Positions 33,730 to 49,363 of a stretch of DNA of 64,000 nucleotides are shown here, piece by piece. Below the pieces are notes generated by a model. That model saw only the letters and a list, made by a program, of their open reading frames with translations. It was not told the origin of the DNA and made no database searches. The stretch's first letter is position 1. Every line of letters starts with the position of its first letter. The DNA comes from Primula veris (Eukaryota > Streptophyta > Magnoliopsida > Ericales > Primulaceae), in NCBI GenBank assembly GCA_963682055.1, contig OY821746.1, positions 11,433,992 to 11,497,991 of the forward strand. Reading direction: 5' to 3'. Position numbers and translations under genes: made by a program.

Positions 33730-36700
33730 CAATAAATTTAAATATTGAAATAACTTCATCTCAAGCATGGAGTTTTTATCTGATCAAAAGTGTATGGTGC
33801 ATGTATATCGCTATTAAGGTCCATTGGTCTTAAAAAAGTTGAATTACCCCATCCAGAACTCATTTTCGTCAGTTCATCTGCAACTTGGTTGTGCTCTCTA
33901 AATACATGAGTTACATTTAAACAAACTAAATCCATTAGTGTAATAATATCTTCCCAAAACAAATTAAATTTAGGATCAGAAGATGATTTATTATTACACC
34001 AATTAACAATTAATTCTGAGTTTGTTTCAATCATAATATCAGTAAGGTCCAAATTATAGAAAATAAGCAAACCGTTTTTTATGGCCATTAACTCAGCAAA
34101 TGTATTAGAGTGATTACCTAAGTGACAAGCAAAAGTAAAAACCATGAGACCCTTTGAGTTTCTTAATACACCACCGCAACCACTATCACCATTACCAAGA
34201 GAAGAGCCATCTAAATTAAGTTTAAGCTTTCCTAACGGGGGACACTGCCAGCTAACCAGTCTAGCTCTTTTCATTTTACACGCAATGAAATCAACATTAA
34301 GACAAGGTAAAGTTAAACATTGAAAGTTTTTTTACAGGTAACTTGGGTTTTAAAAATGATTTAATTCTCGGAGCCACTTAATTACCTTATTAATAATAGT
34401 ATCTGCGCTCATAGGTATATTTTCAAACTTATTATTATTCTTGCTAAGCCATATCTCCCAAAAAATGAAGAAATATATCATAGAGGCTAGTAGTCCTCTT
34501 TGTGTTCTATCACAACTACTACACCAATTAGTGACAAAATGCTTCCAATCACCATTAAAGCTCAAGTTAAAGCTAAATACTCTCTTGAAGTAACTCAAAA
34601 CATGTTTAACAATATCACTAGAATCAAATAAATGATTAGTAGTATCTAAATTGTGATTCTTGCAGCAAGTACACATAGTGGCACCATAAATACCAACTTT
34701 TTTCAAATCCTCATAAAGTTTTATAGCCGAAGTCCAAAGTTTCCAAGAAAAAAATACTAATTTTAGTAGGTATAATAAGATTACAAATAAATTTAGCCAT
34801 ATTCATAAAAGTTTTTTTCTCTCTAAGAAAATTATAAGCATTTTTAGAAGTAAAAAGACCATCAAAAGTATATGGCCAAAACCTAATGTCCTCTCCTTTT
34901 CTCAAAAATATTTGCTTGCTAGTAACCTTTAATATAAGTTCATTACCTCCCATAAGAAAAAGAAGACCATTGTCCCATCCATTAGAATTAATAACCTGAT
35001 TAAGTAACACATTAGGGAAGATAACAGTAAAGAAACGACAAAGTGGGACATCCCCTAACCAATTCTCATACCAGAAACTTATGGAGCCCTCTTTAATATG
35101 ACACATACTCTTATCAACCAATATTTTAAAGTGTGTACTGAGCATTTTCCGTACACATAGTGAGTGGCATGGACAATAGGTTCTCCCCAATTAAGGTAAT
35201 TCTTAAAATATTTTTAAAATATGAAAATCGTCCAAGGAGAATCTACTTCCAGGAGTCTCCAACTCATTTTGGAATGCAAAGCAGCCATAACCTCATACAA
35301 GCTTCTAACCCCAATACCACCCTCGGAAATAGGACAAGCAAGTTTACCCCATTTTATCCAATGATGCTTGTTATGTCCCTCTTGTTCTCCCCATAAAAAG
35401 TTAGCAAAAGTCATTTCAATTCTATCAATAATGATGTTAGGAGGGTTCAGAACGGCTAACAAATGCATAGAAATAGAAGAGAATACATGTTTTATAAGAG
35501 TGAGTTTAGCAGCAGAATTAAGAAAATTAGCTTTTCAACCGGCCTTTTTTTGAAAATTTTCTCCAAAAGGGGTTCATACATAACAGAAGCTAATCTAGTA
35601 TAATGTAAGGTTATGCCTAAATATTTAGTGGGTAAAGACCCTTCACAAAAACCCGTCACACTAGCAATTATACTTTTTCTAGGATGATTAGAATTGTAAG
35701 TCAAAAATACACTTTTTAATCTATTAAGCAATTGACCAGAGGCAAGTTCATATGGAGAAATGAAATTCATTAAGCACTCGAGATTAGATTTGCTACCATT
35801 AGCAAAAATCAAAATATCATCAGTAAAAAGTATATGTGATATAGGACTAACATGAATACAACTTTTATAAGGAATAACCTTTCCTTTGTCGGCAAGGTCA
35901 CTAATACCTCTACTTAACACCTCTTCAGCAATAATAAATAAAGGGGGAGATAGATGATCAACTTGTTTTAAGCCCTTACTAGAATTAAAAAACCCCGAGG
36001 AAACACCATTTAAACATATAAAGTATCTAGCATTTGCAACACACCTCATAGCAAGATCAATGCACTTTTTATCAAAACCAAAAGAGGCCAAAGTAGTAGT
36101 TAAGAAAGTCCAATTAAGTCTGTCAAAGGCTTTTGCCATATCAAGTTTAAAAACCACATTCCCTCCTCTAACAGTCTCTCCTAAATGTTTAAATAGTTCT
36201 TGCGATAAAAGAATTGCATCAAAAATAAGTCTACCTTCTACAAAACCGCTCTGATTAGATGAGATAATTCTAGGCAAGATAGAAGCAAGTCTGGCAGTAA
36301 GTATCTTAGAGACAATTTTATAAAGTACTTGACAAAGACTAATAGGTCTAAATTGAGTAAAATCATTAGGGGTGTCCACCTTAGAAATAAGAATAATAAG
36401 TGAAGACATTGCGGATAATGGAAAAGTTTTCCCTCTAAAAAAGCTATGCAGAACTTTTTGTAAGTCGGACTTAATAATATCCCAACAAAAAATGTAAAAA
36501 GCAGAAGAAAACCCATCAGGTCCTCGAGCATAAGTCGGATAGAAAAAGTAGCTTTTTTGATCTCCTCCAAATCTGGAATAGCACTTAACATCTCATTATG
36601 AGCAAAACTAACCAAACAAGGTATAACATTAAAAAGATTGGGCTCAATATTAGTTTCAGTAAAATGAGTAGCAAAAAAGGTTTCAGCTTCTTTTTGAATA

Positions 36701-37580
36701 ATTTTAAAATCATTAGTTGCATCCCCATTGAAAAGATTAATGCTAAGAATATTATTTTTACCTCTCTTGTGTCTCAAGGTTTAATGAATTTTTTTAGAAT
36801 TTCTATCCCTCTCAGCCAACCATTTAATTCTATCTTTTTGTTTATAGAAAATCTCCTCTTGAAATGCTAAAGAGTTATAACTATGTAAAAACTTGTTATA
36901 CTCTTCACAATAAGAATCTCCTAGACTAACCAGTTGATTTTAAGCAAAAATTAGCTCATCATGAGCTCTAGCGAATTTGCAATGAATGTTACCATAAAAA
37001 TCTTTATTCCATTTTTTTCATTTTCAGTCTTTTAAGTTTAAAATAAAAATTATCTAGACCGTCAAGATGACAAAAATCACCCCAACTATTAGCCACAATG
37101 TTTTGAAAACCTGCGTTTTCTGTCCACATCCTAAAAAATTTGAAATTAGTGGGAACAGAGAAGTTAGTAGTAACTGTACAAAAAATTAAAGGGGAATGAT
37201 CTGACACTGTTCTTTCTAAAATAAAAAGTTTGACATTAGCAAACATAGTCTCCCAGATAGAAGTAACTAAAGCTCTGTCTAATTGTTCAAATTGAACTTT
37301 ACCAAGATTAATTATGCACCAAGAATAAGTAGAACCGGTATGAGTCATAATTAAGCCATTATTATTAACAAAATCTCTAAAGTCATTTTTATCTTTATTG
37401 ACTCTAGGTTTACCTCCTAGTTTTTCAGAGTCATATCTAGTAGTATTGAAATCACCAACAATTTGCCATGGCCTATCATGCAAAGCTAAATTATTCAAGT
37501 CCATCCATAATTCTCTTGTAGCAATATAGGTACACTTAGCATATATAATATAATAGTTAATATTTGATATTATTCTCATT
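33730..37580 (-). mobile_element. 5'-truncated LINE (L1/RIL type) relic on the minus strand
   Basis: In order on the minus strand are the remains of ORF2. AP endonuclease is at 37579-37004 (IVGDFNTTRYDSEK, SDHSPLIF) and the linker at 36777-36400. Reverse transcriptase is at 36409-35214 (FRPISLCQVLYKIVSKIL, KLDMAKAFDRLNW, and FTDD in place of the usual YADD). The zf-RVT region is at 35190-34711, its tail at 34706-34350, and a C-terminal RNase H at 34274-33756 (LNLDGSS, DIMIETNSEL, REHNQVADELTK). Several frame breaks and stops separate the parts. ORF1 is missing, so the copy is 5'-truncated. I could not find target-site duplications. Confidence 0.88.
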
Positions 37581-38286
37581 ACTTATCAGTCTATTACTTA
37601 CTTTGTTCATTAAGGACCAATATCTAGCCGTAATGAGAATAATATTACGGCTAAACTATATGTTATATGTAATGACAATATTGTTGTGTTTATATTTGGA
37701 AATTTGACACCATTTAAACCTTGGGATCTGTTTCATGAAGCAATTTTATTAACTCGCGTGTGAAAACTTGTAAGTATGATTTAAGGTGCCAAAAAACCCA
37801 CAGAACCATATCGAGTTCTGTTATATAATTCAAGATCATGAACATATCCATACATTTGGAATGATGAAAAAATTCTTGAAGCCCAGCTGTGGTAAATGCA
37901 TGTATGTTAGATTTAATCCGCATACTAGATGATGTACACACTACATGTAATTGGTTTTTCTGCAGTAGAGTTGCATGTTTGATGTCTGCTTAGTTGAAAA
38001 ACGATAAGTTATGTATTTCTATAATCTAGAAACTTATACACAAACTATACATGATTTAAGTGCTAGAAGAAAAGTCTTGGTCGGTATATGATGTGTTTAT
38101 ATTTCGTAAGAATACATTGGTTTCCATCAATTATGGACATTTTGGCTTCGGCCGTTTTCATCAATACAAAGTCAGTTACTTGGATTTAGTTTTGTGAATC
38201 TTTAATATCTATTCGGTAGAATTGCATATTGTTAGTAACTTAGTATTATATTTTTTTCTTGTGAAGGAGTTGTTAGAATTTTCTGC

Positions 38287-38294
38287 TATATAAA
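38287..38294 (+). promoter_or_regulatory. TATA-like box upstream of the DUF4220 gene
   Basis: TATATAAA in the context ctgcTATATAAAgagatc, 294 bp upstream of the ATG at 38588. It is the best core-promoter candidate in this interval; distance to the ATG allows a leader of about 260 nt. Confidence 0.4.
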
Positions 38295-38587
38295 GAGATC
38301 TTGCTCTCTGTGTTTGAATACCTGGATAGGAATGGTTCTTCACCTTCTCAAATCTAATTGGATTAGTTTTCACCTTTAGCTTTTTTTCTAGCCTAATCAA
38401 GTGTATAACAAGTATGTAAGCAGTATTTATTTAAGACGGATAAGTAGTGTTCAAATGACCTATAGTAAATCTAGATTATTTTTCTTTTGTTTTCACTGCA
38501 CATTTTCTTGATGCCGTGTATGAATGTGGCACTTCAACTTTCATACTAAACTCTTTTCTCTTTGATGAATGCCAGTAAACTACCACG

Positions 38588-40801
38588 ATGCATCCTAATT
38601 TCTCGTTCAATGCTAAGAAAATATGGAAAAACTATAATGTCCGTGGTGCTGTGCTCCTCAGTCTTTTCCTTCAAGTATTATTAGTCCTCCTAGGACCAAA
38701 GAGAAAACGTACCAAAACGGGGTCCGAAACTATAGTTATCTGGGGCTCTTATCTCCTAGCTGATTGGGTCGCGGGTTTTGCTATCGGGCTGATATCTAGT
38801 GGCGAAGGAACAAAATATTTAATAGACCAAGACCTTGCCGCTTTTTGGGCCCCATTTTTACTTGTCCACCTAGGCGGACAAGACACAGTCACCGCGTTCT
38901 CTCTCGAGGACAACCAGCTCTGGCCTCGGAGATTACTCGAGCTTATTTTCCATCTCGGGTTAGTCGGGTATGCTTTTTACCAGACGCTCCCTAGCCGATT
39001 TTGGTTATCGACTATTTTAATGTTTTGTGCCGGTACAATTAAATACGCTGAGCGTACTCGTGCTCTTTACCTAGCTTGTTTGTCCAATTTCAAGGCTCAT
39101 CTCCTCCCCAAGCCGGATGCGGGGCCCGATTACGCTCATATAATGGAGGAGTTGAAGAAGTATAGAGGCACTGATATTCCTGCAGAGTTTCAAATTAAAA
39201 AAGAACTCACGGAGAGCAAGTTAGACTACGGTGGTGGTGAATCTATTGACGAAATAGATGTGGTAAAAATGGGGTATAAGTTTTATAGAACTTTTAGAGG
39301 CCTCATGGTCGAGCTTGTGTTTAGCTTACACGAGCGGAATGAGAGCCGAGAGTTCTTTTTAAAAAGAACTTGGAAAGATGCATTTCTCGTGATGGAAGTG
39401 GAGCTCAATTTTATGTATGACGTGTTCTATACGAAGATGAATGTGGTGCGCAAAAAGATCGGATACGCATTCCGATTATTTTGCGACGTTTTAATAATGA
39501 TTTCCTTTTGCAGGTTCATCATCCTGCATAAGCATGTCATGCAACCCACTGATAAAGCCGTTTGCTACACGCTATTTGCAGGTGCAATTGGGTTGGACTT
39601 GATAGCTCACGCAAGGTCCATTTTTTCCGATTGGACTTTAGCTTGGGTTGAAAACCGTAGAGCATTGCGTTTTCTTTACGGGGTTCGAAAATGGATTCCA
39701 TTTGACAATTCTCGTTGGTCAAATTCCATGTCGCAGTTTAATCTGATCGGTTACTGCCTTGAGGTACAGCCTGTATGGTTACGCAAAGTGGCTGATTTTT
39801 TCGGGACTACGGATTTATTGGATGAGTATCTATACAAAACACACTGCGAAGTAGGCGATAAACTTAAAGAGTTCATTTTTAGGAATCTGGTGAAGAAGGC
39901 AACTGAAGCGGAGAGTGTAGAGATTGCCAAAGAGATATGGTCATCAAAGGGTAAAAGGATCTTTTCAAAACTAAAGACACTCTCGGTCAAGGATCAAACC
40001 ACCGAGGATTTACGCGAAATAAAAAATCCCAGAGATGAAGTGTCAGACAGCGTGTCTGATAAAGTTGAATTCGACGAGAGTCTTTTGCGTTGGCATATAG
40101 CCACTGAATTGTGCTATTCCAAAGGCGACTTAACCCTCGACGATCCAACTCGAAATTGCCGTGATATTTCAAAGTTCCTTTCAGATTACATGCTGTATCT
40201 TCTGGTGATCAAGCGGTCCATGATGTCAACGGTGGCGGGTGTGGGACAAATCCGGTTTGCAGACACTTGTGCGGAAGCTAAGAGATTCTTCCAGGGCGGT
40301 ACCTCTGCGATTTTAAAACAAGAAAATTGTTTCCAAGGTTTCTTGAAAATTATAAATTGCATCCGCCCCGATAAAGCTGATGATAAGAAACAAAAAGCCT
40401 GCGAAAAGCTTTTGTCGGTAGACGTATCTGTAAAACCATGCGAAATAAAAGGGGATCGGTGCCAATCTTTGCTTTTCGATGGATGTAGGTTAGCGAAGTC
40501 TCTACTCATGGTGGATACTAGCCAGAGGTGGGAGATTATAAGCGAAGTGTGGGTGGAATTATTGGCTTATGCTGCAACTCATATTAGACCAGATGCTCAT
40601 GGTCAACAGCTGAGTAAAGGGGGTGAGCTTTTAACTTTTGTTTGGCTGTTAATGGCGCATTTTGGTTTGGGAGAGCAATTTAGAATCCAAGCTGGAACAT
40701 CTAGGGCTAAACTACGTGTGGGATCAGGGGTGATCAAACGTCAAACTGAAAAGACCAAACCAAACCAAACAGACCAAATGCCCAACCCCGTAGACCAGTG
40801 A
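38588..40801 (+). CDS. DUF4220/DUF594 membrane protein
   Basis: A single intact exon of 737 codons, a common form for this plant-specific family of unknown function. Hydrophobic segments lie at about residues 19-37, 48-70, 84-96, 119-133 and 138-150, with two more at about 293-313 and 325-341. The DUF4220 hallmark LVHLGGQDTVTAFSLEDNQLW is at about 92-112. The C-terminal DUF594 region holds LLRWHIATELCY near 499-510 and LAYAATHIRP with LSKGGELLTFVWLLMAHFG near 659-695. A Lys/Thr/Pro/Gln tail (about 715-737) follows, probably unstructured. ATG 38588 begins directly with the family's N-terminal MHP-type start. The gene stands alone, between a dead LINE and petC. I cannot assign a function. Confidence 0.92.
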   Translation: MHPNFSFNAKKIWKNYNVRGAVLLSLFLQVLLVLLGPKRKRTKTGSETIVIWGSYLLADWVAGFAIGLISSGEGTKYLIDQDLAAFWAPFLLVHLGGQDTVTAFSLEDNQLWPRRLLELIFHLGLVGYAFYQTLPSRFWLSTILMFCAGTIKYAERTRALYLACLSNFKAHLLPKPDAGPDYAHIMEELKKYRGTDIPAEFQIKKELTESKLDYGGGESIDEIDVVKMGYKFYRTFRGLMVELVFSLHERNESREFFLKRTWKDAFLVMEVELNFMYDVFYTKMNVVRKKIGYAFRLFCDVLIMISFCRFIILHKHVMQPTDKAVCYTLFAGAIGLDLIAHARSIFSDWTLAWVENRRALRFLYGVRKWIPFDNSRWSNSMSQFNLIGYCLEVQPVWLRKVADFFGTTDLLDEYLYKTHCEVGDKLKEFIFRNLVKKATEAESVEIAKEIWSSKGKRIFSKLKTLSVKDQTTEDLREIKNPRDEVSDSVSDKVEFDESLLRWHIATELCYSKGDLTLDDPTRNCRDISKFLSDYMLYLLVIKRSMMSTVAGVGQIRFADTCAEAKRFFQGGTSAILKQENCFQGFLKIINCIRPDKADDKKQKACEKLLSVDVSVKPCEIKGDRCQSLLFDGCRLAKSLLMVDTSQRWEIISEVWVELLAYAATHIRPDAHGQQLSKGGELLTFVWLLMAHFGLGEQFRIQAGTSRAKLRVGSGVIKRQTEKTKPNQTDQMPNPVDQ

Positions 40802-41625
40802 TATAGTATCATCTCTGGGATCGATGGACGACGGGGTTGGACCAAACACCGTGGTACATTTTATCTTTTTCCTACATTTTTTTTTTAAGTTTAGCAACAT
40901 TTTTTTTTTTTTTTTCTGTCAAGTTTTTTTTTTTTATGCCTTTTGGGTATATCTTTTATGTTGTGTTATTGTCTATTCTTTGTATACGCCTAAAAGACTA
41001 TATAGTTTGTGTTTAAGAACTTGTGAGTGTTTGGCTCTACTTTCATTTGGAAGAAAACTGGTCCCTGAAATATCTTTAAGGAGTTTACACAAGTGTAGTG
41101 AATGTTTTTGACATTTCCATCTTGTCACATTTCGGCCCCCTTTCTGTAGGTTGAGAAGCAGGTTGCCTTGTATCTCCATACACCATACTGTTTGCAGGCT
41201 TATCGATTATACGCTTCTTTGTTTGTTTTCAACAAGTTTAAATTAGTACAGTGTCTAGCAGCTTTGAGTGAAAGCTATAAAACACTTTGTTATATTCTGA
41301 CAAGTATATGAACGCTTACAAGAAAATCATACAAAAAATTTCACAGCCAATTGTGTGTTGGTTTAAGGTTAAACAAGGGGATCTACCATTCTGGTTTATT
41401 TAAACAATACACTCTTGCCCTATTCATTTTGTTTAGAGATTTTCGTATATCGTGTTAGCTCGCCTACTATCATTCTTTCAGTAATGTGAAAAAGAATAAT
41501 ACAAAAGTAGCTTCTTAAGCTTTCTTCTTTAGCAAATGATTATAGTTGTTCATTGATACAAACATAAATACAAAATCATTAAGTATAGAATACAAGATCA
41601 TGAAGTATAAAATACAGAAGTGTAA
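40802..41625. other. Intergenic region between the DUF4220 gene and petC
   Basis: The two genes converge here, so this holds both 3' ends. Long T-runs are present at 40878-40932. Nothing else is recognised. Confidence 0.5.
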
Positions 41626-44719
<3,094 letters not shown>

Positions 44720-44952
44720 GAGAGAGTATGGAAGTAGATAAAAATGGATGTGTGAGGAGTATATTGAAAAATGAAATAGGGGTAAAAATGTGTGTGCAAT
44801 AATACTTTGGTGATGATAAGAAGGTTTTGGTGTATGATGAGAAATGAATGATGAAACAGAGCCACTTGTTTTTGGATTAAAATTTTCTTCTACTTGTGGC
44901 TTTAGCTTTATGTCACAAGTCACAACTGGGCAACATGCACATAATGAAAAGC

Positions 44953-45047
44953 AGTCAAGGTTACTCTGATTCCCACAGCCATTGGATTTGTTACAGTTAA
45001 ATTTTTTAGACAGATTTAATGGCTGTGAAAGCAGAGTTACCCTGACT
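44953..45047. repeat. 95-bp fold-back element upstream of petC
   Basis: The left arm AGTCAAGGTTACTCTGATTC continuing to CCACAGCCATT pairs with a right arm ending GGCTGTG...AGAGTTACCCTGACT. About 30 bp pair with a few mismatches, around a central AT-rich loop. It lies about 235 bp upstream of the petC ATG, so in or near the promoter. It is probably a small MITE; no target duplication was identified. Confidence 0.75.
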
Positions 45048-45049
45048 CA

Positions 45050-46500
45050 GAATCAGGTACTAACTTCGAGCGAAATTATTATATCTCGTTCCTAATCAGG
45101 TTTCGATCCCCTCACCTCCAATGTGAGAGTTTTTATTAATTATTATTTATTATTAAGGTGAAAGACTTCTCTAAGGAATGATGAATTGTTATGGATAGTT
45201 TATTTAAAAATTAAGGACTTAATTTTACGTTTGAACATAACATAAAATCTGAAATCAACCAAAACAAATCACATTTTCAATCCAAAATCAAGCCAAAAAT
45301 CGGCGGATCGGTTTAATTGGATTTAGCAGTTTCATGATGGTGATCAGATTCAGATTGGTTTCAGAGGATCGAGGAGGAAATCGAAGCTACAACAAGCATA
45401 GTCATATAAGCCACACACAAAGAATTAAAAAAACTTAAGTCTAAACAACACTACGATCACATCTAAATTCAAGACAGTCAAGGTTTCAATTGCTAAATTT
45501 AATTTGTTTGGTGTATATTTATATTTACAAGAAGATATATAGATAATTCAGTATTTTTCACACCTATTGCTGATAATAAGTAGCAGTCGGTCAAAAATTT
45601 GTATCCATCTTTCATGATATTATGCATGGATCAAACGTCTCATGCCGAATTCTTCAGAAAAATCGTATCTTCCACAATGGAATATGATAAGTGAGATTTC
45701 GATTAAGTGTTTACATAACCGAAGAAGTGATTCATCGAAAAAATGAGCTAGCATCAACACATCTGAGATCACCAAATGTTCGGCAGTTCCTCTATTCAAT
45801 CCTTTTCCTTCTTCTTGTTGTTTACCTTCGTTTGGTCCGGATTGATTTAACATTATGATTCAGATTATGTAGTTTAGTTTGGTTGGATTCTTATTATGGA
45901 ATCACTAGACATTTTTTTATTTATTTTATATTTGGTTCACAATAATTTATTTCTCTATAGTATATACTGAAAAGAGAAATAAAATTTGGTTGTAAATAGA
46001 AATAGCTATGAAAATATTAATAAGTAGTAGTTTGTAAACAAAACTTCTTTTAAATAAAGTCAATCGGATAATTTTGACTAACTTGGATTACTGAAGGAAG
46101 TGAGGATTAAAATTGTGAAATTATGTTTTCTTCTTAAATGTACCAAGTTAAGTAACAAATTTTCATAAGTTTTAGAATAGATCTCTTATATTATAATTAT
46201 AATTTATAAACCAACCATACAGACCATAATTTTTTGAATACTAAAACCAAACCATTTCATATCAGAACCGAATCAATTGATCAAACCAAATCCAGCATGA
46301 GTAACCCTTTTATTTTATAGGAGGGTTATGATACGTCAAACTGACAGTGGTCGACACAAAATTAAATCAAACTCAGTAACATTTTTGAGTATATTTGGTG
46401 TTAGTGGTCCGTGTCAGATTGATGACATAAGTAGTATGATGGAACGTGTGAATGAATTGTAAATTTATCATTTATCTTTTAAATTAATGATGTCGTAGGT
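45050..46500. other. Spacer upstream of petC
   Basis: AT-rich. I see no gene with support. A short open frame at 45620-45853 on the minus strand has no recognisable feature. Confidence 0.4.
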
Positions 46501-46507
46501 CATCCGT

Positions 46508-47157
46508 GGTAGGGGTGGTTTCGGTACGCTATCGATTTTTTTACCATATACCAATACCGAACCGAACTTGTTTGGTTTGAAAAAAATTATATCATAACCA
46601 AACCGAAAAAGTCGGTATACCGAAAGTTCGGTATACCGACTTTTTCGGTTGGTACGGTTCGGTTTTCCGTTTTATACCGAAACATTATTATTATTAAAAA
46701 ATAATTCTTGATAACAATAAAATATCAAAAAAGTTTGCAAAAAGTAAAATGTGTACAACTATTCTTATATTTGCTACATTTATTGTGAATTTGATTAAAA
46801 TAGTAAACACCTATAAAATAACAATTCTTTTAAAATATTAGATAAGAAAATGGAGAAACACGAAATTATTGTATTTGACTTCGTAAATAGGAAAGTAAGT
46901 CGTGAGAAAAATTAAAATAAACTATGACACAATTTATTTGTAAGTTATACCTATGTATAAATTTATATATATTTTATAATTTTAATGTTTGGTTCGGTTC
47001 GGTATTGTATCAACCATACGAAATGGATACCGAAACCGAACCGACTTTTAAAGTTTGGTTCGGTTGTACCGTACCGAAAAGTCGGTATACCGAACTTTCG
47101 GTACCAACTTATTTGGTTCGATTCGAAAATCGATCGGTAAAAAAACTCTACCCCTAA
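46508..47157. mobile_element. hAT-like MITE with internal perfect hairpin
   Basis: The ends read TAGGGGTGG at 46511 and CTACCCCTA at 47156, imperfect inverted repeats of a type common in plant hAT-derived MITEs. Internal sequence is built from repeats of ACCGAACCGA, GGTTCGG and GGTATACCGA. A perfect 24-bp-arm hairpin with a 2-nt loop occupies 46601-46650. No clear 8-bp target duplication was found. Confidence 0.6.
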
Positions 47158-47463
47158 TCACTAGTTCTCCTAAATTCCTAATTATTTCTTTAAAATAGTA
47201 GAGGGTGCTTTTAAATATATTTTCAACAAATGACTCCTCATGAAAATCGTTGTGGCTCTCTCATCCAACCATGACAAAGCAAATACGAGTAGAAAAAAAA
47301 TCACTTCACACGCTGTTTTGTTGTAGTTTGACAGCGCAACACTATTACTTCTGAACGTGTTTATATAAATTTTAATATCCATAACAAAATAAACAATAAT
47401 TTGATATTATCTTCATGAAGAGAGTGACTTTTTAAACCTCAAAAATTCTGTAAAAACGCTGTA

Positions 47464-47545
47464 ACCGTATATTTAATCTACGGTTTACACTGTAAACGGT
47501 AGATTAAATCTACGGTCTGTGTAATTTCTGCAGAAATTACACAGT
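47464..47545. repeat. Palindromes at the left end of the MULE
   Basis: Two ACCGTA-type palindromes (47464-47484, 47495-47515) are followed by the perfect 26-bp palindrome tgtgtaatttctgcagaaattacaca (from 47518). The word cagaaattacacagtcagtc then repeats to about 47605. The same ACCGTAGATT palindrome appears four times at the right end. Confidence 0.9.
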
Positions 47546-48169
47546 CAGTCCATACTTTTCAGAAATTACACAGTCAGTCTCTGCGCAAAAATTACACAGA
47601 AGGTCCCTGAAAAACAGAAACTTACGTTTTTTTAAAAAAAAAACAATTTTTATACTACATTATCTCTCTTTCTCTCAAAAACCCCAAATTTTCATCAAAA
47701 AAAATCACCCAAATCAATCAACCACAATAATTATCAAATTTCTTAACAAAAAATCCCAAATCATCAATCAAATTTATCCATAATTCAAGGGTATATCTTT
47801 TATTCTCTAATTTATTATTTATTTTGTGTAATTTCAATTTGTAAAATAGAAAAAAATATATAAAATAGGCAAATTGATTATTCACTTAGCTATATATAAT
47901 TGTTTGTTGTTTGTTTATATTAATTATAGAAATTATAATAATTGTTGATATTTGTCCCATTTTTGCATTTTTTTTTGTATTTTCAATTTGTAAAATAGGA
48001 AAAAATATATAAAATATGCAAATGGATAATTCACTTAGCTATATATAATTGTTTGTTGTTTGTTTATATTAATTATAGAAATTATAATAATTGTTGATAT
48101 TTGTCCTATTTTTGCATTATTTTTTTTTTTATGTGTTTGGTTAATTTCAATTGTTGATAATTGTTGATA

Positions 48170-49363
48170 ATGTGTTTGGTTATGATTAAAAAATTGAGTT
48201 ATCATTGTTTGGTTTATGATTAAATGTGTTTGGTTATGATTAAAAAATTGAGTTATTATTGTTTGGTTTATGATTAAATGTGTTTGGTTATGATTAAAAA
48301 ATTGAGTTATTATTGTTTGGTTTATGATTAAATGTGTTTGGTTATGATTAAAAAATTGAGTTATCATTGTTTGGTTTATGATTAAATGTGTTTGGTTATG
48401 ATTAAAAAATTGAGTTATCATTGTTTGGTTTATGATTAAATGTGTTTGGTTATGATTAAAAAATTGAGTTATCATTGTTTGGTTTATGATTAAATGTGTT
48501 TGGTTATGATTAAAAAATTGAGTTATCATTGTTTGGTTTATGATTAAATGTGTTTGGTTATGATTAAAAAATTGAGTTATCATTGTTTGGTTTATGATTA
48601 AATGTGTTTGGTTATGATTAAAAAATTGAGTTATCATTGTTTGGTTTATGATTAAATGTGTTTGGTTATGATTAAAAATTGAGTTATCATTGTTTGGTTT
48701 ATGATTAAATGTGTTTGGTTATGATTAAAAAATTGAGTTATCATTGTTTGGTTTATGATTAAATGTGTTTGGTTATGATTAAAAAATTGAGTTATCATTG
48801 TTTGGTTTATGATTAAATGTGTTTGGTTATGATTAAAAAATTGAGTTATCATTGTTTGGTTTATGATTAAATGTGTTTGGTTATGATTAAAAAATTGAGT
48901 TATCATTGTTTGGTTTATGATTAAATGTGTTTGGTTATGATTAAAAAATTGAGTTATCATTGTTTGGTTTATGATTAAATGTGTTTGGTTATGATTAAAA
49001 AATTGAGTTATTATTGTTTGGTTTATGATTAAATGTGTTTGGTTATGATTAAAAATTGAGTTATCATTGTTTGGTTTATGATTAAATGTGTTTGGTTATG
49101 GTTAAAAAATTGAGTTATCATTGTTTGGTTTATGATTAAATGTGTTTGGTTATGATTAAAAAATTGAGTTATCATTGTTTGGTTTATGATTAAATGTGTT
49201 TGGTTATGATTAAAAAATTGAGTTATCATTGTTTGGTTTATGATTAAATGTGTTTGGTTATGATTAAAAAATTAAGTTATTATTGTTTGGTTTATGATTA
49301 AATGTGTTTGGTTATGATTAAAAAATTGAGTTATTATTGTTTGGTTTATGATTAAATGTGTTT
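48170..49363. repeat. Tandem array of a 54-bp unit, about 22 copies
   Basis: Each unit carries gtgtttggttatgattaaaa, a-rich sequence, gagttatcattgtttggttt and atgattaaat. Units start near 48172 and recur every 54 bp (one or two units 53 bp) to about 49350, then decay into shorter ttggttatcatta words up to 49560. Identity between units is very high. The array lies inside the inferred leader intron of the PMD gene: donor near 47789 after a CT-rich leader, acceptor TTATTACAG at 49571. Confidence 0.95.

Noticed and set aside
40824..41111. Open frame starting just after the DUF4220 gene
   Set aside because: It is a hydrophobic run produced by poly-T tracts in the 3' flank.
48035..49229. Long minus-strand open frames encoding an 18-residue repeat
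   Set aside because: They follow directly from a 54-bp tandem repeat whose length is a multiple of three. There is no start context, domain or composition typical of a protein.
48170..49363. Regular spaced repeats resembling a CRISPR array
   Set aside because: Units are contiguous with no variable spacers, and the genome is eukaryotic. The same holds for the 78-bp array.
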